From contig NC_066313.1 of the NCBI RefSeq assembly GCF_022539315.1, positions 71,861,934-71,925,933 on the forward strand: 64,000 bases of DNA. The letters run 5' to 3'. The position numbers and the translations under genes are program-made. The notes below the pieces were generated by a model that saw nothing but the letters and a program-made list of their open reading frames with translations, searched no databases and had not been told where the DNA came from. This stretch comes from Serinus canaria (lineage: Eukaryota; Chordata; Aves; Passeriformes; Fringillidae). The first letter of the stretch is position 1; the number at the start of each line of letters is the position of its first letter. Below, piece after piece: positions 47,501 through 59,879 of the stretch.

Positions 47501-50500
47501 CAGGTCTTCAGTAAATTCCTGCTCTTTTGTGAATAAAATATCCTTTTTTTCAAAATGTAAAATTATTGATATCTTCTGCTTGTTTTTCAAGATAAGTCTA
47601 TCTTATTAAAGATTGTATTCCACAAGTATTCTCTTTTCAATTTTTCCTGAATTAAGGCGAAACTGTTAGCAAAGTAAAAGACCATAATTTTTTAAAAAGC
47701 GTTTGAATCTTCAGTCTTGCAGTTTTGACAGTCCTATTATCAGGATTTAAGTGATGACTGCTAGAAGCTAAAATACTTGATTTGGAATAATGTAGATTAA
47801 GTAATAATAGAAGCCAGTAATACAGAGAATGCTGTTTTAAATAAGTCAGCAGACTTCAAAGGCACCTAAAAGTTGTTGTTACTGGATTATTTTTCTTTAT
47901 ACTGAAAACTACTTCACACCTATTCACTAGTCTTGTGATGACATGTCATATTTTATTACTGTTCTTTTCCAAATTAATTTTGCCCTCATATATGCTTCCC
48001 TTTTAAAAGAATGAAATCATGTTGGATATTAATTAGTAAAAGCCACTAGGGAATTTAAATTCTAAGCAAAGGACATGTTTGTGGGAGCTTTTGCTAAAAC
48101 AAAATGTTAAACCATTTAAATTTTTCAGACTTAAGGGGTAAACCTAATATTGTGCTCCACCCCCTATCACTGTAAGTAAAACGTTTTTGAATTGTAGATA
48201 GAATCAACCTACTTGAGGATTTCAGTCTGGATTCATGGCACTGAAAATTATTAAAATGCAATAGACTAAGAGGTTGGCAAGAATATGAATAAATCTTTGC
48301 TCAAGAATCTTTTAGAATAGACAAAATTGCATAATTCTATGAACAGAAGTAGAACAAGCATATAGGATTAAAGGTTTTAATTTTTCTATTGTACTTCTAT
48401 TGTAGCTACTCTACATTTCAAAAGATGCCTGTGAAACTCGTTACTCCTGGAAAGGCCATTAAACAGGAACAATTAATGACTTTCAAAACAGCATTCACCT
48501 TTCTATATTCCTATCCATCACCCTCCTTTAAAATGGTGAAAATTAGTAAATTGTACATTTTGTAATTTTTTTTCCCTGTAAGGTGTTTTGTAACTTCTAG
48601 AAAGCTGTTTCAGGGAGCTGTCAGTGTGAGGGTGTTCTACTTTCACACAGACTGGGCAGAAAAGCCATATGCACAGAAGGAGAAGATACTGCTAATGTAT
48701 ATAAAAGAATCTGAGAAGGACCATGGGCAAAATTCTCAGAGATTAGCAAGGTAACTGTGACACTGCTACAGAAAAATGTATTAAATATTTCCAGTTGTTT
48801 TTCTTTGTTGTTCAGTATTTAACCCTGAGCAAATGTAGTGATAGACATATGTACAGAGCATGCTATTTTACTCACAATATTTTTCCTATAATAAAACTCC
48901 TCTGTAGTATCATTATAGTATCACACTATACTAATTTCATCTGAACTGGTATTTTTTGATGAAAATTTATTTGAGATCTCCTTAATATATTAGATCATTG
49001 TGTGATTTTTCTTTTAAGGGAGAAAAATTTCTTCTTTGAGATTTGAAAACAAAATATTTTAAAACAAAATAAGAAGAATTGGTAATGTAGGAAGAACTCT
49101 GCTATGCCTACTGAAAGAACAGAAAAAAATATATATAATGCTTTAGTCTGTCATGATGCTTCTTTCCAGACTTCTTCCTACATGTAATTGAACATGATAA
49201 GCAAAACCACCTCCATGTAGCATAGGAGTACCAAAAAGAAAAAAAACATGGGGATGAAAGGATTGTCTTTATTCATGTACTGCAGTTCAAATTAATTTAT
49301 TAAGAATTAATTTTGGGTTGTCCAATAACCTAATCATAATGGTCCCTTCTGATTTGTTGGGTTAGGAGTACACGAACATGGAGCGGTTTAACAGATGTCC
49401 TGGCTTTGTATAAAAGAAACTATCTACCATATATTTCTGACAGTGTCAAGAAAATCTGCAGGGAAATGTCTGGGCCATATGTTTGATGTTGCATATCAGG
49501 CAAGAACTGACCTTCCAGATAGAAATGTTCAAGCCAAGAGCCTTAGCAAGGTCCTTTTCATTTCCTTTACTTACTCTGTATTCAGGGTACAATAAGCACG
49601 CTAGAGGATTGAGAGCTGATGTCTGTCTCCTGTGAGAGGCAGTAATAGCTCTCATTACATCTGCCACTGCAAGTAAAAATGCAGATTCAGCTGAAAAACC
49701 ATCTAAATTTGGCTGGAGGATGGAAAGCAACTTAGCAAATCAGAAATTAAAACTACTACAAACCTTTGGTTACTCCATATTTACACAAGTACTGAGCTGA
49801 GTTCAGCAAACTACACTTGCAGAAAATCATAAAATAGCAAGTCAGGCCTATATATTTTATTATGAGAAAAGTAATAAATCTCTTAAAATATAGACATAAT
49901 CAAAGACAAGTGAATGTTTTGCAGAATTTTTTTTTCTATTTTTTTAAATTACCTTCTCCACTGTAATGCCACATAATTTTTTTAAAGCTGTTTCTAGAAG
50001 TGCAGTTTCAAAGGCCTACATATTTCAAGTTGTCATAATCTTAAGGATCCTACTGGGAAGACTCAGGCTGATGGACATAAAGACCCTTATTGCAGTTTGG
50101 CAAAGAGGTAATTACATGGCTTCCAAATGCTTCCAAATGAACAAAATGGACTCAGGTGAATAAAACTCACCTTCTTTTAGAGCAACATTATATCCATTTA
50201 AATGGAGAGTACTGATTTTTCTCACTGAGAAATCTTAAGTCTATAGACTTTCAACTATGTATCTACAGTCTGACTATCTCATATTCAGTAATTTGTTGTC
50301 CTGAGTGAATGCTGCTTGAGGGGTTAAGGGATGACAGAGATATTTCTCTCTCTGGGTGAAATATTTCTTACAGTGCACATGGAATATTAACGTGTCTTTC
50401 ATTTCTGTCAGCCCTTCTTTACACCTAGCAAAGAGAATACATTAAATATAAAGCATACCAAATGACCAGAAGGACTAAATACATGTAAACCATGTCTCAG

Positions 50501-53500
50501 GTTTCAACTGTAAGCAAAACCATCCCATCCTCCAATGTGGCAAGAAAATCAGCCCATCCCAGACATCCCTGAGATAGAACAACCCTGGAAAAGGGGTAGT
50601 TTAAGTGACAGATGCAGCTGTGAAAACAAAACAAATTGAAAGGCCTTAGACATGCTTGGATTTAGCAGTGTTGTGTCACTTTGTTTGAAAGATATTGCTG
50701 TTAAAAATCAAGATATAGTTTAAGAGTATGTTAGCAGTGCACAGAGATTTAAGCCACCTAACTCTACCTAAGGGTGGTAAGGTAGCTTCAACCAACAGAA
50801 ATATTTTATTGACATACAAGTTTTCAACAGGCAAAGAATTCACCAGCTTTTCTGTAAGGGTCCTTCAAAATAGGGGGAAATGGAAAAGACTGTGAGCACA
50901 CCTCCTGTGTAATGGGAGATGGCATTTATTTTCCAACTTATTTTCCAATTTTTTGTATATCCTTTCCAATAAAATATCATAACAACTTTTATTCTTAACT
51001 ACATAAAAATTTAAGCACACATTTTGGAGTTTTTCAGAGCGGCTGGAAGAGTGCAGTGTTGACAGAGCCATGGCTAGAAGACATAGGAGCCCTGTGAGAG
51101 GTGGGTAGTGATAGTTGCTAGTGGAAGAAGGACCCTCTGGTAGAAGAAACAATGCACATGTGGCAAAACCAAGTCCCAGTAAAAGATTTTCAATAATTTA
51201 CATTATTTCAAATGTAAATAAAGGTTACTAAAGGAAGGGAAAGTCAACTAGATGGTCAATTGCTCAAGGAAAGACTATAAAACCATTATGATTATATACT
51301 AAGGATTCATTATTATTAGTGTTCTTATTTATTTGTACTCTTATTAGTTTTTTTTAAATCCCTTGAATAAAAGCATTATTTTTTAAACTTTAGTTCATGC
51401 CTGCACATGGAAGACTTAGATAAAACTTTTCCAAAACTAAATACAATTATCCCAGGTCTGCTTGAACTGGTGTTTAAGAATTAAGTCTTTAGATATCATT
51501 TCAGCTTTTGTTGCTGCCTGTCAGTTCTTGCCAGGAGGATTACATAATCTTTTTTAGAAAAAGGATTATATCGAATTATAAAATTAATCCAATTATCAGA
51601 TTGATAATATTATTTCTGAATTAATCCTTAGGCTCCATAGAAAAAAAATTTGGATTGTGATAGTTCTGCTTAGCTATCAGTCCTCAGAATAAAAAAGTAT
51701 TTTCTATTCAGTGGCATTTGATATGGGAAAGTTACAGCAACATAACAGATGCAGCATGAACAAAGTCACTTGCAGGTTATAGTGAATGTTGATACTATGG
51801 TGTAAAGGTAGCCTGCCTGAATTATATGTTGATTAGTGTCAGGAAACGACCTGATTCCCAACACTGAACTTTCCTACAAAGGATTTAATATAGGTAATAT
51901 TTAAATGAAAAACTTCAATTAAGGAAATAATCAATGGGTACACATTAATAAATGTCTGCTGCTAAATACACAGAGACAGTCTTGCATGCAAGCGTTGAAC
52001 ACTGCTCAACAATTCCTGTTGAGATGTCTTAAAAGTTTGAAAAACTGTTCACAATACTGGTCACAGAAGATGGAATTTCAACTAGTTGAGAGTTGATAAC
52101 TTAGAACTTAAGTTAATGATTTTTAAGATTCCAGGATTAAATGTTGAAGAATATCTTGATGGGTTAGAGGTTACTTGCTAGTGATTGTGTAACCATAGAT
52201 GTTGCTGAAGCCATGAAATTCTTTTAACAATGCAGAAAAAACACAAGTCTCTGTATCAGATATGGTAATTTTAAGAGGCTAGAGGGTAGAAATCATTGCA
52301 AAAAAAATTTAAAAAATTACAAAAAAAAACCACCAACAACAAAAAACTAGGATTAAATGTGGTTTTAATAAAAGATTTAATTTCTCCTTGCATTTTTTAA
52401 GGTGATGGTTTCATTCATTTCTTTCCCTGATAGTCCTTCAAAACCTGTTTAAGAATGAGGTCGCTTTTCTCACCTTAATAATTTCCTAGAAAAAACTCTC
52501 ATTATAAAAAAAAGTCTTCTCATTTCAGATATTTGGGGTAAGAAAATAGTTCAAAATTCAAGACTCAAAGTAATTTTTAAAATACAAGTTAGAAAAAAAA
52601 TTACAGCAGGAAGAATATAGCAGTTATGTTCCAAATAAAGATATATATGTATTAAAAAACATATATATATATATATTTTATATATATATATATATAGTGT
52701 AAAGTTTTTTCATCAAATATTTGAGGTTATTATGCTTAGCTCAAAGATATCGCTTCATCTGATCTGAAAGTATCGCCCTCACATCATGGATCACATGAAG
52801 TTTTTCTTCAGGTCTCAAAACTTTACTTAAAAATAAATCTTCAGATTTCTCTTCCAGTTCTTTTTATCAAGCGTCATTATTACTGTGATCCATGGAACAT
52901 AATAAACTTTTTATATTCCCAAAAGGGAAATATAAAATATGAGTCTAAATTGCTAGCATGATGAATATCTATGAATATATAAACATTTAAAATCACAGTG
53001 ATGTTATAGAGAATAAGATATTTCCCCAGAGTATATGTTCAAATAAGGAAGACTGGACAAACATGTTATCTCACAAAGATAGGAATTGTGAACAGCTTTG
53101 GAATTAAATAGTTTCCCTAATCTGCAGGAACCTAATAAAGCCTCTTGATGAAGCCAATAGCCAAGACAATCTCTTCTGTGCACGTCTGTAAGAAGTTTAG
53201 ACTGGAAATAAGTGAAAGGATCTTCTTTCCTTTGAGAAGAATCTCTGCCCTTTTCATACTGCTATCTTCCTGTGCACATTTTAGTGGGCAGCTTTTGTCT
53301 TATCATTTTCTCCAGACCTCCATGACTTTAGAGGTCAAGCTGAAACACTTGCTAAATTAATTAGTGCCATATAAAAATGTTCCAGCCATAGTGAGGAGTA
53401 GCATAACACTCACCATTTAACCTAGTATTTGGGGTAAAAAGGAAGGAGCATCCTGTCCTTTCTACCCCATCTCTGTTTCTTTCTTTTCATCCTTCTGTGC

Positions 53501-54057
53501 TTAATGTAGCTCTATCTAGAAGGATTTTTGTGCATATTTACATTTCCCCATAAATTCTTTTCACCCTATTTTCATTGACACATCATCTGGAGCTACCTCA
53601 CTTACTTGTTCTGTAATTCATCTAAGTAATGAGCAGTCTGGATTTCTATCAGCACACCAAGTCAAAGATAATTTCTTATAAAACTGGGAAATACATTTTC
53701 AAAATTTTCTCATAATCTCAAAGACATGCTTGATCCCAATGGAGTTTAAAAAAAATAGAAAAACCTTTAATTTAAATTGCTATACTTTGGACACTAGATA
53801 GTTTTATTTAAAGTACTGTCAGAAATAATTTGCATCACTGAATTTTAAAAATCATACCACTGACACTTCTAACTTAAAACACTTTCACCAGTCTGAAAAT
53901 TTTTGTGTCTTCAACAAGTATTTTCTATTGCCACTTGCTGTAACCTTTGGGAAGTTTTAATTCCCTCCCCCTTTGCTAGTACCTAGCATTACATTATGCA
54001 GATACTTCATATGATGGTTAATTCATGCATCATTTCAAAGTAAAATACAGTCATAAA
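41508..54057. other. 12.5-kb AT-rich stretch, no gene or transposon recognised
   Basis: No gene is recognised and no CR1 or LTR piece stands out, the longest such interval in the window. Open frames are at most 97 codons (42896-43189 minus). A 94-codon minus frame at 49446-49730 has balanced composition but no domain that I know. A TA-rich palindromic tract lies at 52641-52696. A patch at 47020-47200 keeps several CpG dinucleotides. Stretches at 43370-43520 and 49440-49740 are of higher complexity and are listed as speculative conserved elements. Confidence 0.55.
52641..52696. repeat. TA dinucleotide repeat, palindromic
   Basis: Two TA arrays, with an A-run and CATATA between the parts, can pair with each other and with themselves. 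Such tracts are length-unstable and prone to cruciform formation; their exact length in an assembly is doubtful. Confidence 0.8.
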
Positions 54058-54457
54058 TCATAGAGTCACAGAATATTCTGATTTGGAAGGCACCCACAAG
54101 GATTATCGAGTCCAACTCCCCAAGAGTCACACCATGTGCCTGAGAGCACTGTCCAAATGCTCCTTGAGCTCTGGCAGGCTGGTGCTGTGGCCACTGCCCT
54201 GGGGAGCCTGTTCCAGAGCCCAGCCACCCTCTGGGTGAAGAAACTTTTCCTGATATCCAGCCTAAACCTCCCCTGACTGGCTTCATGCCATTCCCTCAGT
54301 CCTGTCACTGGTCACCGGAGAGGAGATCAGTACCTGCCCCTCCTTGGCCCCTCACAAAGAGGTTGTAGGCTGCAATGAGGTCTCTCCTCAGTCTCCTCTT
54401 CACCAAGATGAAGGTGAAGGATCCCACTGACCTCAGCTGTTCCTTGTAAGACTTCCA
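54058..54457 (-). mobile_element. CR1 LINE fragment (end of ORF2 and 3' tail), younger-looking
   Basis: A reverse-oriented CR1 copy of about 400 bp with few obvious lesions. The 3' terminus 'ATCATAGAGTCACAGAATAT' is followed by 'CAAGGATTATCGAGTCCAAC', 'AGTCACACCATGTGCCTGAG', 'GGGGAGCCTGTTCCAGAGCC' and 'GATATCCAGCCTAAACCTCC'. The minus frame at 54066-54308 encodes the CR1 ORF2 end ('RFRLDIRKSFFTQRV', 'LWNRLPRAV'). It retains several CpG sites, fitting a younger age than most other copies here. The 'ACACCATGTGCCTGAGAGCA' form points to a subfamily I associate with songbirds. It is 5'-truncated near 54457. Confidence 0.95.
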
Positions 54458-55038
54458 TACAGTTAAATGCAAAATGAAAATATGTGGCTGACACGTCAAA
54501 ACTGATATAAGTTCCATCCATTAAAACTGCAAGTCAGAAAACATTAGGAGGCAATCTAACACTTTTACATTATTAAACTATTTTGCATATTTATACATAT
54601 GCATGATTTGCATGCCAGATGAATGTGGAGTTATACACATATAGCAGAGGCACATCTACTGACCCAGAGTGGAAATTACTGAGAAGTGCTGTAAAGGTCC
54701 CTTTCCAGAGACAGTTCTTTCCTGAGGGATGACAGACACTCATTTCACATGATAGGAAACGTTATGATGATGCATGATACCCAAAAATGCCAGGCCTGTC
54801 TACTTCTGGTCCTGCTGGGCCAATTTATTACAAAATTCTAAAAAAAGTTACCAAGAAACAGTCTTTTAGATTTGATAACTAAGATTTTTTTCATTTTCTT
54901 TGTGCCAAAAGTTAGAAACTTACACAGAAACTACCCTAAGTCCCGTACTAGAATACAGCTAGTTTCAATGAATTCATAAAGAGAAAAATGGTACACAATT
55001 AATAAAAGAATTATATGAAAAAAATATATATATTTTAT

Positions 55039-55060
55039 ATATATCCTATAAAGGATATAT
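55039..55060. repeat. 9-bp inverted repeat in a TA-rich tract
   Basis: ATATATCCT and AGGATATAT flank a 4-nt loop, next to a TA tract. Chance is likely in this composition. Confidence 0.7.
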
Positions 55061-56300
55061 TTAGCACATCAATAAGAATACATGAGTACTGACTGTTGTG
55101 ATTGACAGTATGTAAAGCTGATTTTTTCTTATGAGTTTTCTACTTAAATGCTTGTAAGTGTAACTTTAACATTCCTAATATTCAGTCAAGTAATAGTTTT
55201 AGAAAATGTATAAAAAAACAATACTTTTAAAAACTCTAAAACAATTATGAAAATTTTCTAAAATTATTTAACTGAATTCTGTGAAGTTAACTAGCCTTGA
55301 GATGCTTTTAAATATAAAAAGCTTATATTGAAGATAACCAAGATTAATCTCTGTCAGATATCAGAGAATTTCATAGATATTCATACATATAATGTCAAAC
55401 TTATTGAAAATTATCACAGTAAGAACTTCTAGTGTTTAGAACTTCCTGATCTCTTTTTTATCTCTTTAACTTACAGTCATTATAGATTTTTCATTGATTT
55501 ATAAGTGAGTCATACAAAAACTTCAGTTTCCTTACATCTCTTGCCATTCATTCAGGGCAGGTGATGGTTGTGTATGTTTGGAGTTAACTCTACAGTAATA
55601 TTTCACACCTTGGATAAAAGTGGGGTAGGTAGCATTATTAGTTTTCATATTATGCAGTGGAGCAAGACTGCTTTTTCTAGGCTTAATAATTGCTCTGTTT
55701 AGGACTCTTTTAACCATAAAGCCTTTTTTGTTCAGTAAGATGTGTTTCATTAAAAAAGCATGTGTCCTATAATTTTTATCAAACCTGTCATTCTCTTATC
55801 AGTCAAGTACAAACAGTCCTGCATCAATTGCATCTTGAATTGCTATGTTTTATTTAGAGCAGTTCTATACACACTTCCATGTAACTTAAGGGCAACTGAA
55901 TCTATTAAACTGCAAATTCTTCACAAAATTATGAAGATTTTCTTTTTCATTCTTTCTAGGCATTTTCTAAAGGACTTGAGTAGAATTTTTGCTGGGTTTT
56001 TTTTATTTTTTCTTCTTTTTTTCTCTGGATTTTTTTTTCTCTTGAAAGAACAGGACTCTCTTACTGTAGAAGACAGAATAAAAGCACCAGCTTATTACAT
56101 TAGGATCACTTCTATCCGGAAATGACAATTACATTTGCTCAGGAGAGGTGGAGAGAGTTGTTGAAATCTTATTATGAACAGTCATGTAGCAGTTTTCATA
56201 GTCAGGACAAAAAAACCTGTTATTTTCCTTAATTCAGTTTTGGTTTTTAGCACCAGCTGTTCAGCAGAACCCACAGACTGGGTCTTAAGGATATTGTTTC

Positions 56301-56326
56301 CACCTGCAATATTTTTATTGCAGGTG
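56301..56326. repeat. Perfect 11-bp inverted repeat, 4-nt loop
   Basis: The arms CACCTGCAATA (56301-56311) and TATTGCAGGTG (56316-56326) are exact reverse complements around TTTT. Each arm carries CACCTG/CAGGTG, an E-box of the kind bound by ZEB/Snail and some bHLH factors. Regulatory use is only a possibility. Confidence 0.8.
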
Positions 56327-57470
56327 ATTTGTACCAGTCATTTAAATTCACATCTCCTATGTCAGAGAGGGCATAAAAAACAAGCACTTTGCTGTTTTCT
56401 GGTTGGGATTGTTGTGATTTCCATTGGTAATATTTATGCCCTTTTCCTCAGAAAACCTACATCCATGTTGACAATCTTTCATAGGCAGCGCAGGGTTCTG
56501 AATATTGGTTTTCCAGTTCAATTAGGTACAAATACAGAGAATTCAGCAGTTGTTCAATAGCGTGACCTCAGCACCTAGATGTGCACTGTAATTAGTGGAG
56601 ATCACCAGTGCACCCAATGCAGTCCAGCCTCATGATAGACACATCTCTAAGCTCCATTAAGCTGCATTCCCAGCCTTATAGGGAGATATATTTTAGGTAT
56701 TGTAGGCAGGACTCAGTTCTTGAAAAATTGATTTCTTACACGTTTTGTGTACCTTATTGCATCCTGTCTCCAGCTGCCACCAAGAAAGCCACAGGTCTTC
56801 CCCAAGTTCTGTATTTTATCTTTCAAATGTCTGCAGGTGTCTCAGAACTATTAGGGCATAAATAATGATACTAGACAGATATGCTTAGACAGGTGAATCC
56901 CTCATGAGGCCATCTGTATATGAACTCTATTATTCTGGCTGAAAACCTCATTCCCATGCTCATACTGTTTTCAAAGAGATATTAGAGCATGAGGAGTACA
57001 GCCATACTTTTTCCGAGCACAGGCTGACAACACCTGTGTTCTAAAGACAGATAGTAGTGAAGGCTTATGGAAATCTACAGGAAAAAACTATATGATGGAA
57101 AGGGTACTGAAGTACTACTGGTGGAGCCAATCTCAATCTTCTTTACAAGACATTTTTAAGGCACAGATAAGTCAAATGTCTCTGACAGTGGCTGTAGTGA
57201 TCCTGAATTAATGCCTGAACTTGGGTTAAATAATATCTTCAAGTGTATTCCTGCCTTTCATTCATATGTTGCTCAAATTTTTGGCAAGAGAACAGCAGAA
57301 ACTAAGATATTGGATTTGGGTTTGTTTAGGGTATTCTTTTCTTTTGGTTTTTAAGCCAAAAAGAAAACATCTTCATCAAGTATTTGCCACTCCTGAATAC
57401 CATAGCAAGTAACCCAATGCTCTGAACTTCTATAAAAATGTAGATAAAAAGTATCAAATTTAATATAAAT

Positions 57471-57494
57471 TTGGATATTAAATTGGATATTAAA
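57471..57494. repeat. 12-bp tandem duplication
   Basis: Two perfect copies of TTGGATATTAAA stand head to tail, preceded by a partly similar AT-rich sequence. It looks like slippage. Confidence 0.85.
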
Positions 57495-59084
57495 TTTTAC
57501 CATTATGCATTTATCACATGAAGGAAAGATCTACCAAAAATCCTTACAATTTTTGATAATCAGTGGAAGAGGTTAGTCTAAAAAAACCCCAAAACTTCAA
57601 CAACAGATCTGACCATAACAGTCATTTACACATATCACTCCTGAAAAAGGAGTAGTTATTCACCAAACACTGACAGGTGAAGGGTTTTTTCCTTTATTTC
57701 AAACAGATATTTTGAACATATATGAGTACGACAAGCATAATTTATTTCCTCATGAGAAAGGACTTTGCAAGACTGCAGATAAGCCTTTTTCTTAATTCAG
57801 GCTGGTATCAAGATTTCACAAACGATGTAAAATTTATTTGGCCTCTTAGAGACTATCAGCTAAATTATCAGCTAAAGAAATTTCTTTCTTCTCCTGTCCT
57901 CAGGGTGCCCAGCCCAGTTTTGAACACAATTACATTAAAAAAACCCAGATAAAACACAATATGTTATATCTTTAAATATGTATAAATAAAAGTTCTTTTT
58001 ACTTGTTTCTGGTCTAGTTTGTAGGAAAAAGCCTACTCTTTTCTTCTAGAAAACCATTTATGATTGAGCATGAGAAATACTTATGAAGGACTACAAACTT
58101 TTTAATTTGAACATGGTCTCACCATACAAAAAGATAAGGAGAAATTTTCAATATAAGGGCTCACCTAAACAGGGAATCAATCAAGTAAAGTGCATCAGTT
58201 TAGTCAGAGACCTGTCTGAACTCTTGATGCAGTAACTGTGTCTAGGCTTCAAAGTCCCAATTTTAAAAGTTTCAGTGGCTGTTATATAGCCAACAAGCCA
58301 CCCTCACCACAGCTAATTAAATAATTAATAAATTCTTAGGAGTGTGAGTTGAGATCCCAATAATATTCTCACTACCACTACTGATTTCCTATAGCTGGAA
58401 AACAATCAAAACAATCATTTTTCTTCTCTCATGGAAAATCTCTCCTTTTGATGAAATATTTTAGTCTATCTCACAAAACATTAAATTCTGTTTCTATATA
58501 GTACCCTCAATTTTCACTCAGAAAATGAATCAACACAATCCCGCCTTCACCACAGTAAACGATGGAGAGGGGGCTCATGTTCTTTAATGACTTCTAGCTC
58601 AAGTGCTTGACAGAGATCCACTTTATCTTTTTACTTAGTCAGTATTAACTACTGTAACAGAAAATGTGCTTTTTCACTACACTTTCTTCAGAACTTTCTC
58701 TCTGATATGAAGCTTTATCAGTTAAAAGTGTAATTCCCAGTGACAAAGATAGCACCAAAAACTCTATAGCTGTATATTCCTTTAAATGGGTTCAAGTTCC
58801 AACAAATCCTTTGCTTTCATTTTGGCACTGGTTTTGTAAGGGGTATCTCCCTAGCCTGGAAGTAAAGCAGCAAAGCAGCTTTTACATAATTACAGAAATA
58901 CAATGAAGGCTTTATCACCTCCTATGATACTATATGGAGTTGTCACACTTGTCAACAAACAGAAAGAAACTGTTTTGTAGAATTAGAAAATAAAACGTTA
59001 TCTTCAGGAATTACAGGTTTTTGGGTTTTTTTAATCTGGGTGGGGCTGTAGCCTTGACTGATACACTGATTATATAAATATTTA

Positions 59085-59099
59085 TGTGTGTGTGTGTGT
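59085..59099 (+). repeat. (TG)n dinucleotide repeat
   Basis: A short run of TG units. Simple sequence, about 100 bp before the G-rich hexamer array. Confidence 0.85.
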
Positions 59100-59200
59100 A
59101 TGCATATAGGTCGTATATATCTGTATACGAATCAGCTAGTGAATCTGACAGTCCTATATGTAAATCAAAGAGATGGAGTTAGAGTCTGTCTTTACAGGAC

Positions 59201-59337
59201 AAGGAGGGAAAGGGGAGGGGAAGGGGAAGGGGAAGGGGAAGGGGAAGGGGAAGGGGAAGGGGAAGGGGAAGGGGAAGGGGAAGGGGAAGGGAAGGGGAAG
59301 GGGAAGGGAAGGGGAAGGGGAAGGGGAAGGGGAAGGG
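59201..59337 (+). repeat. (AAGGGG)n hexanucleotide array
   Basis: About 137 bp of near-perfect AAGGGG units, on the order of 19 or more. The start is irregular (AAGGAGGGAAAGGGGAGGGG) and the end is AAGGGC. Two units are one G short (AAGGG at 59287-59291 and 59304-59308). An open frame over it (59088-59390) reads as repeating Glu-Gly, then Lys-Gly, then Arg-Gly, the switches coming from those two short units; it is a by-product of the repeat and not a gene. With GGGG every six bases the plus strand can form stacked G-quadruplexes, and the all-purine strand can form triplex DNA. Copy number is probably variable between individuals. Confidence 0.95.
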
Positions 59338-59744
59338 CAGTAATAATGGTTCTGAATAAATCAGTTTCTGTGACTGCCTTAGAAAGTTAGCACAGAGATG
59401 GATTTCTTTCTTTCAGGAAATTTTATACTCTTCATTCAAGGTTTTCTGCCCTTTTTTTCACTCTGTTATTCCATATTAACCTTCATTTATTACCCTAAAT
59501 AATTCCACTTTCTTCCTTGAATTTTGTCTTCTGAATATTTTTAGATGCTAAGAAACCTTACTTTTTTATCAAAGGTAATCCCTCAGAAGTCATTGTTTTT
59601 ACTCCACTGATAGTGATTATTTTCTTGTATTCTGAACTCTGTCTAAATTGTCAGTATCATTCTGGAATAAAGTGGCAAATAGAAAAATTCAGCTGGAGGA
59701 AATAATTTCAGTTCAATGTTAGAAATCCAGTTCTTTGTTACTGA
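59338..59744. other. AT-rich spacer, nothing recognised
   Basis: About 400 bp between the hexamer array and a CR1 fragment. No gene or repeat is recognised. Confidence 0.6.
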
Positions 59745-59879
59745 GCCAGCAGGATGACTCAGGGGCTGGAACATCTCTTGTATGAAGAAAGGCTGAGAGA
59801 GGTGGGATTGCTTGAGAAAGGGGTTGACCTCCAGAGATCCCTCCCAGCCTCAGCCATTTTGTGGTTCTGAGATTCTATG
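59745..59879 (+). mobile_element. Internally deleted CR1 LINE fragment
   Basis: A sense-strand CR1 remnant of about 135 bp. Its left half, 'GGCTGGAACATCTCTTGTAT' and 'GAAGAAAGGCTGAGAGAGGT', belongs to the late part of ORF2, several hundred bases before the element's end. Its right half, 'GGGGTTGACCTCCAGAGATC' and 'GTTCTGAGATTCTATG', is the 3' terminus. The intervening part of a normal CR1 is absent, so a large internal deletion joined them, or the source copy was already deleted. Confidence 0.85.

Larger units (their letters stand above)
54458..59200. other. AT-rich unique DNA, no gene recognised
   Basis: Two longer plus-strand frames, 55760-56125 (121 codons) and 56174-56560 (128 codons), are rich in F, I and L because the DNA is T-rich, and show no known domain or good splice context. 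A T-rich low-complexity patch lies at about 55993-56042. Small structures are a 9-bp hairpin at 55039-55060, an 11-bp hairpin at 56301-56326, a 12-bp tandem duplication at 57471-57494 and a TG repeat at 59085-59099. Confidence 0.55.

Noticed and set aside
50480..50640. Possible LTR start ('CATGTCTCAGGTTTCAACTG') in unique DNA
   Set aside because: No matching LTR end, poly(A) signal or second copy was found, so the resemblance is too weak to list.
54305..54521. Two overlapping minus-strand frames of 64-70 codons
   Set aside because: They are pieces of the CR1 ORF2 in the copy at 54058-54457 plus flanking sequence, not separate genes.
56174..56560. 128-codon hydrophobic plus-strand frame
   Set aside because: The hydrophobic residues follow from T-rich DNA, with no recognised family and no splice signals.
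59088..59390. 100-codon frame with Glu-Gly, Lys-Gly and Arg-Gly repeats
   Set aside because: It is purely the translation of the AAGGGG array; the switches between dipeptides come from two units one base short.
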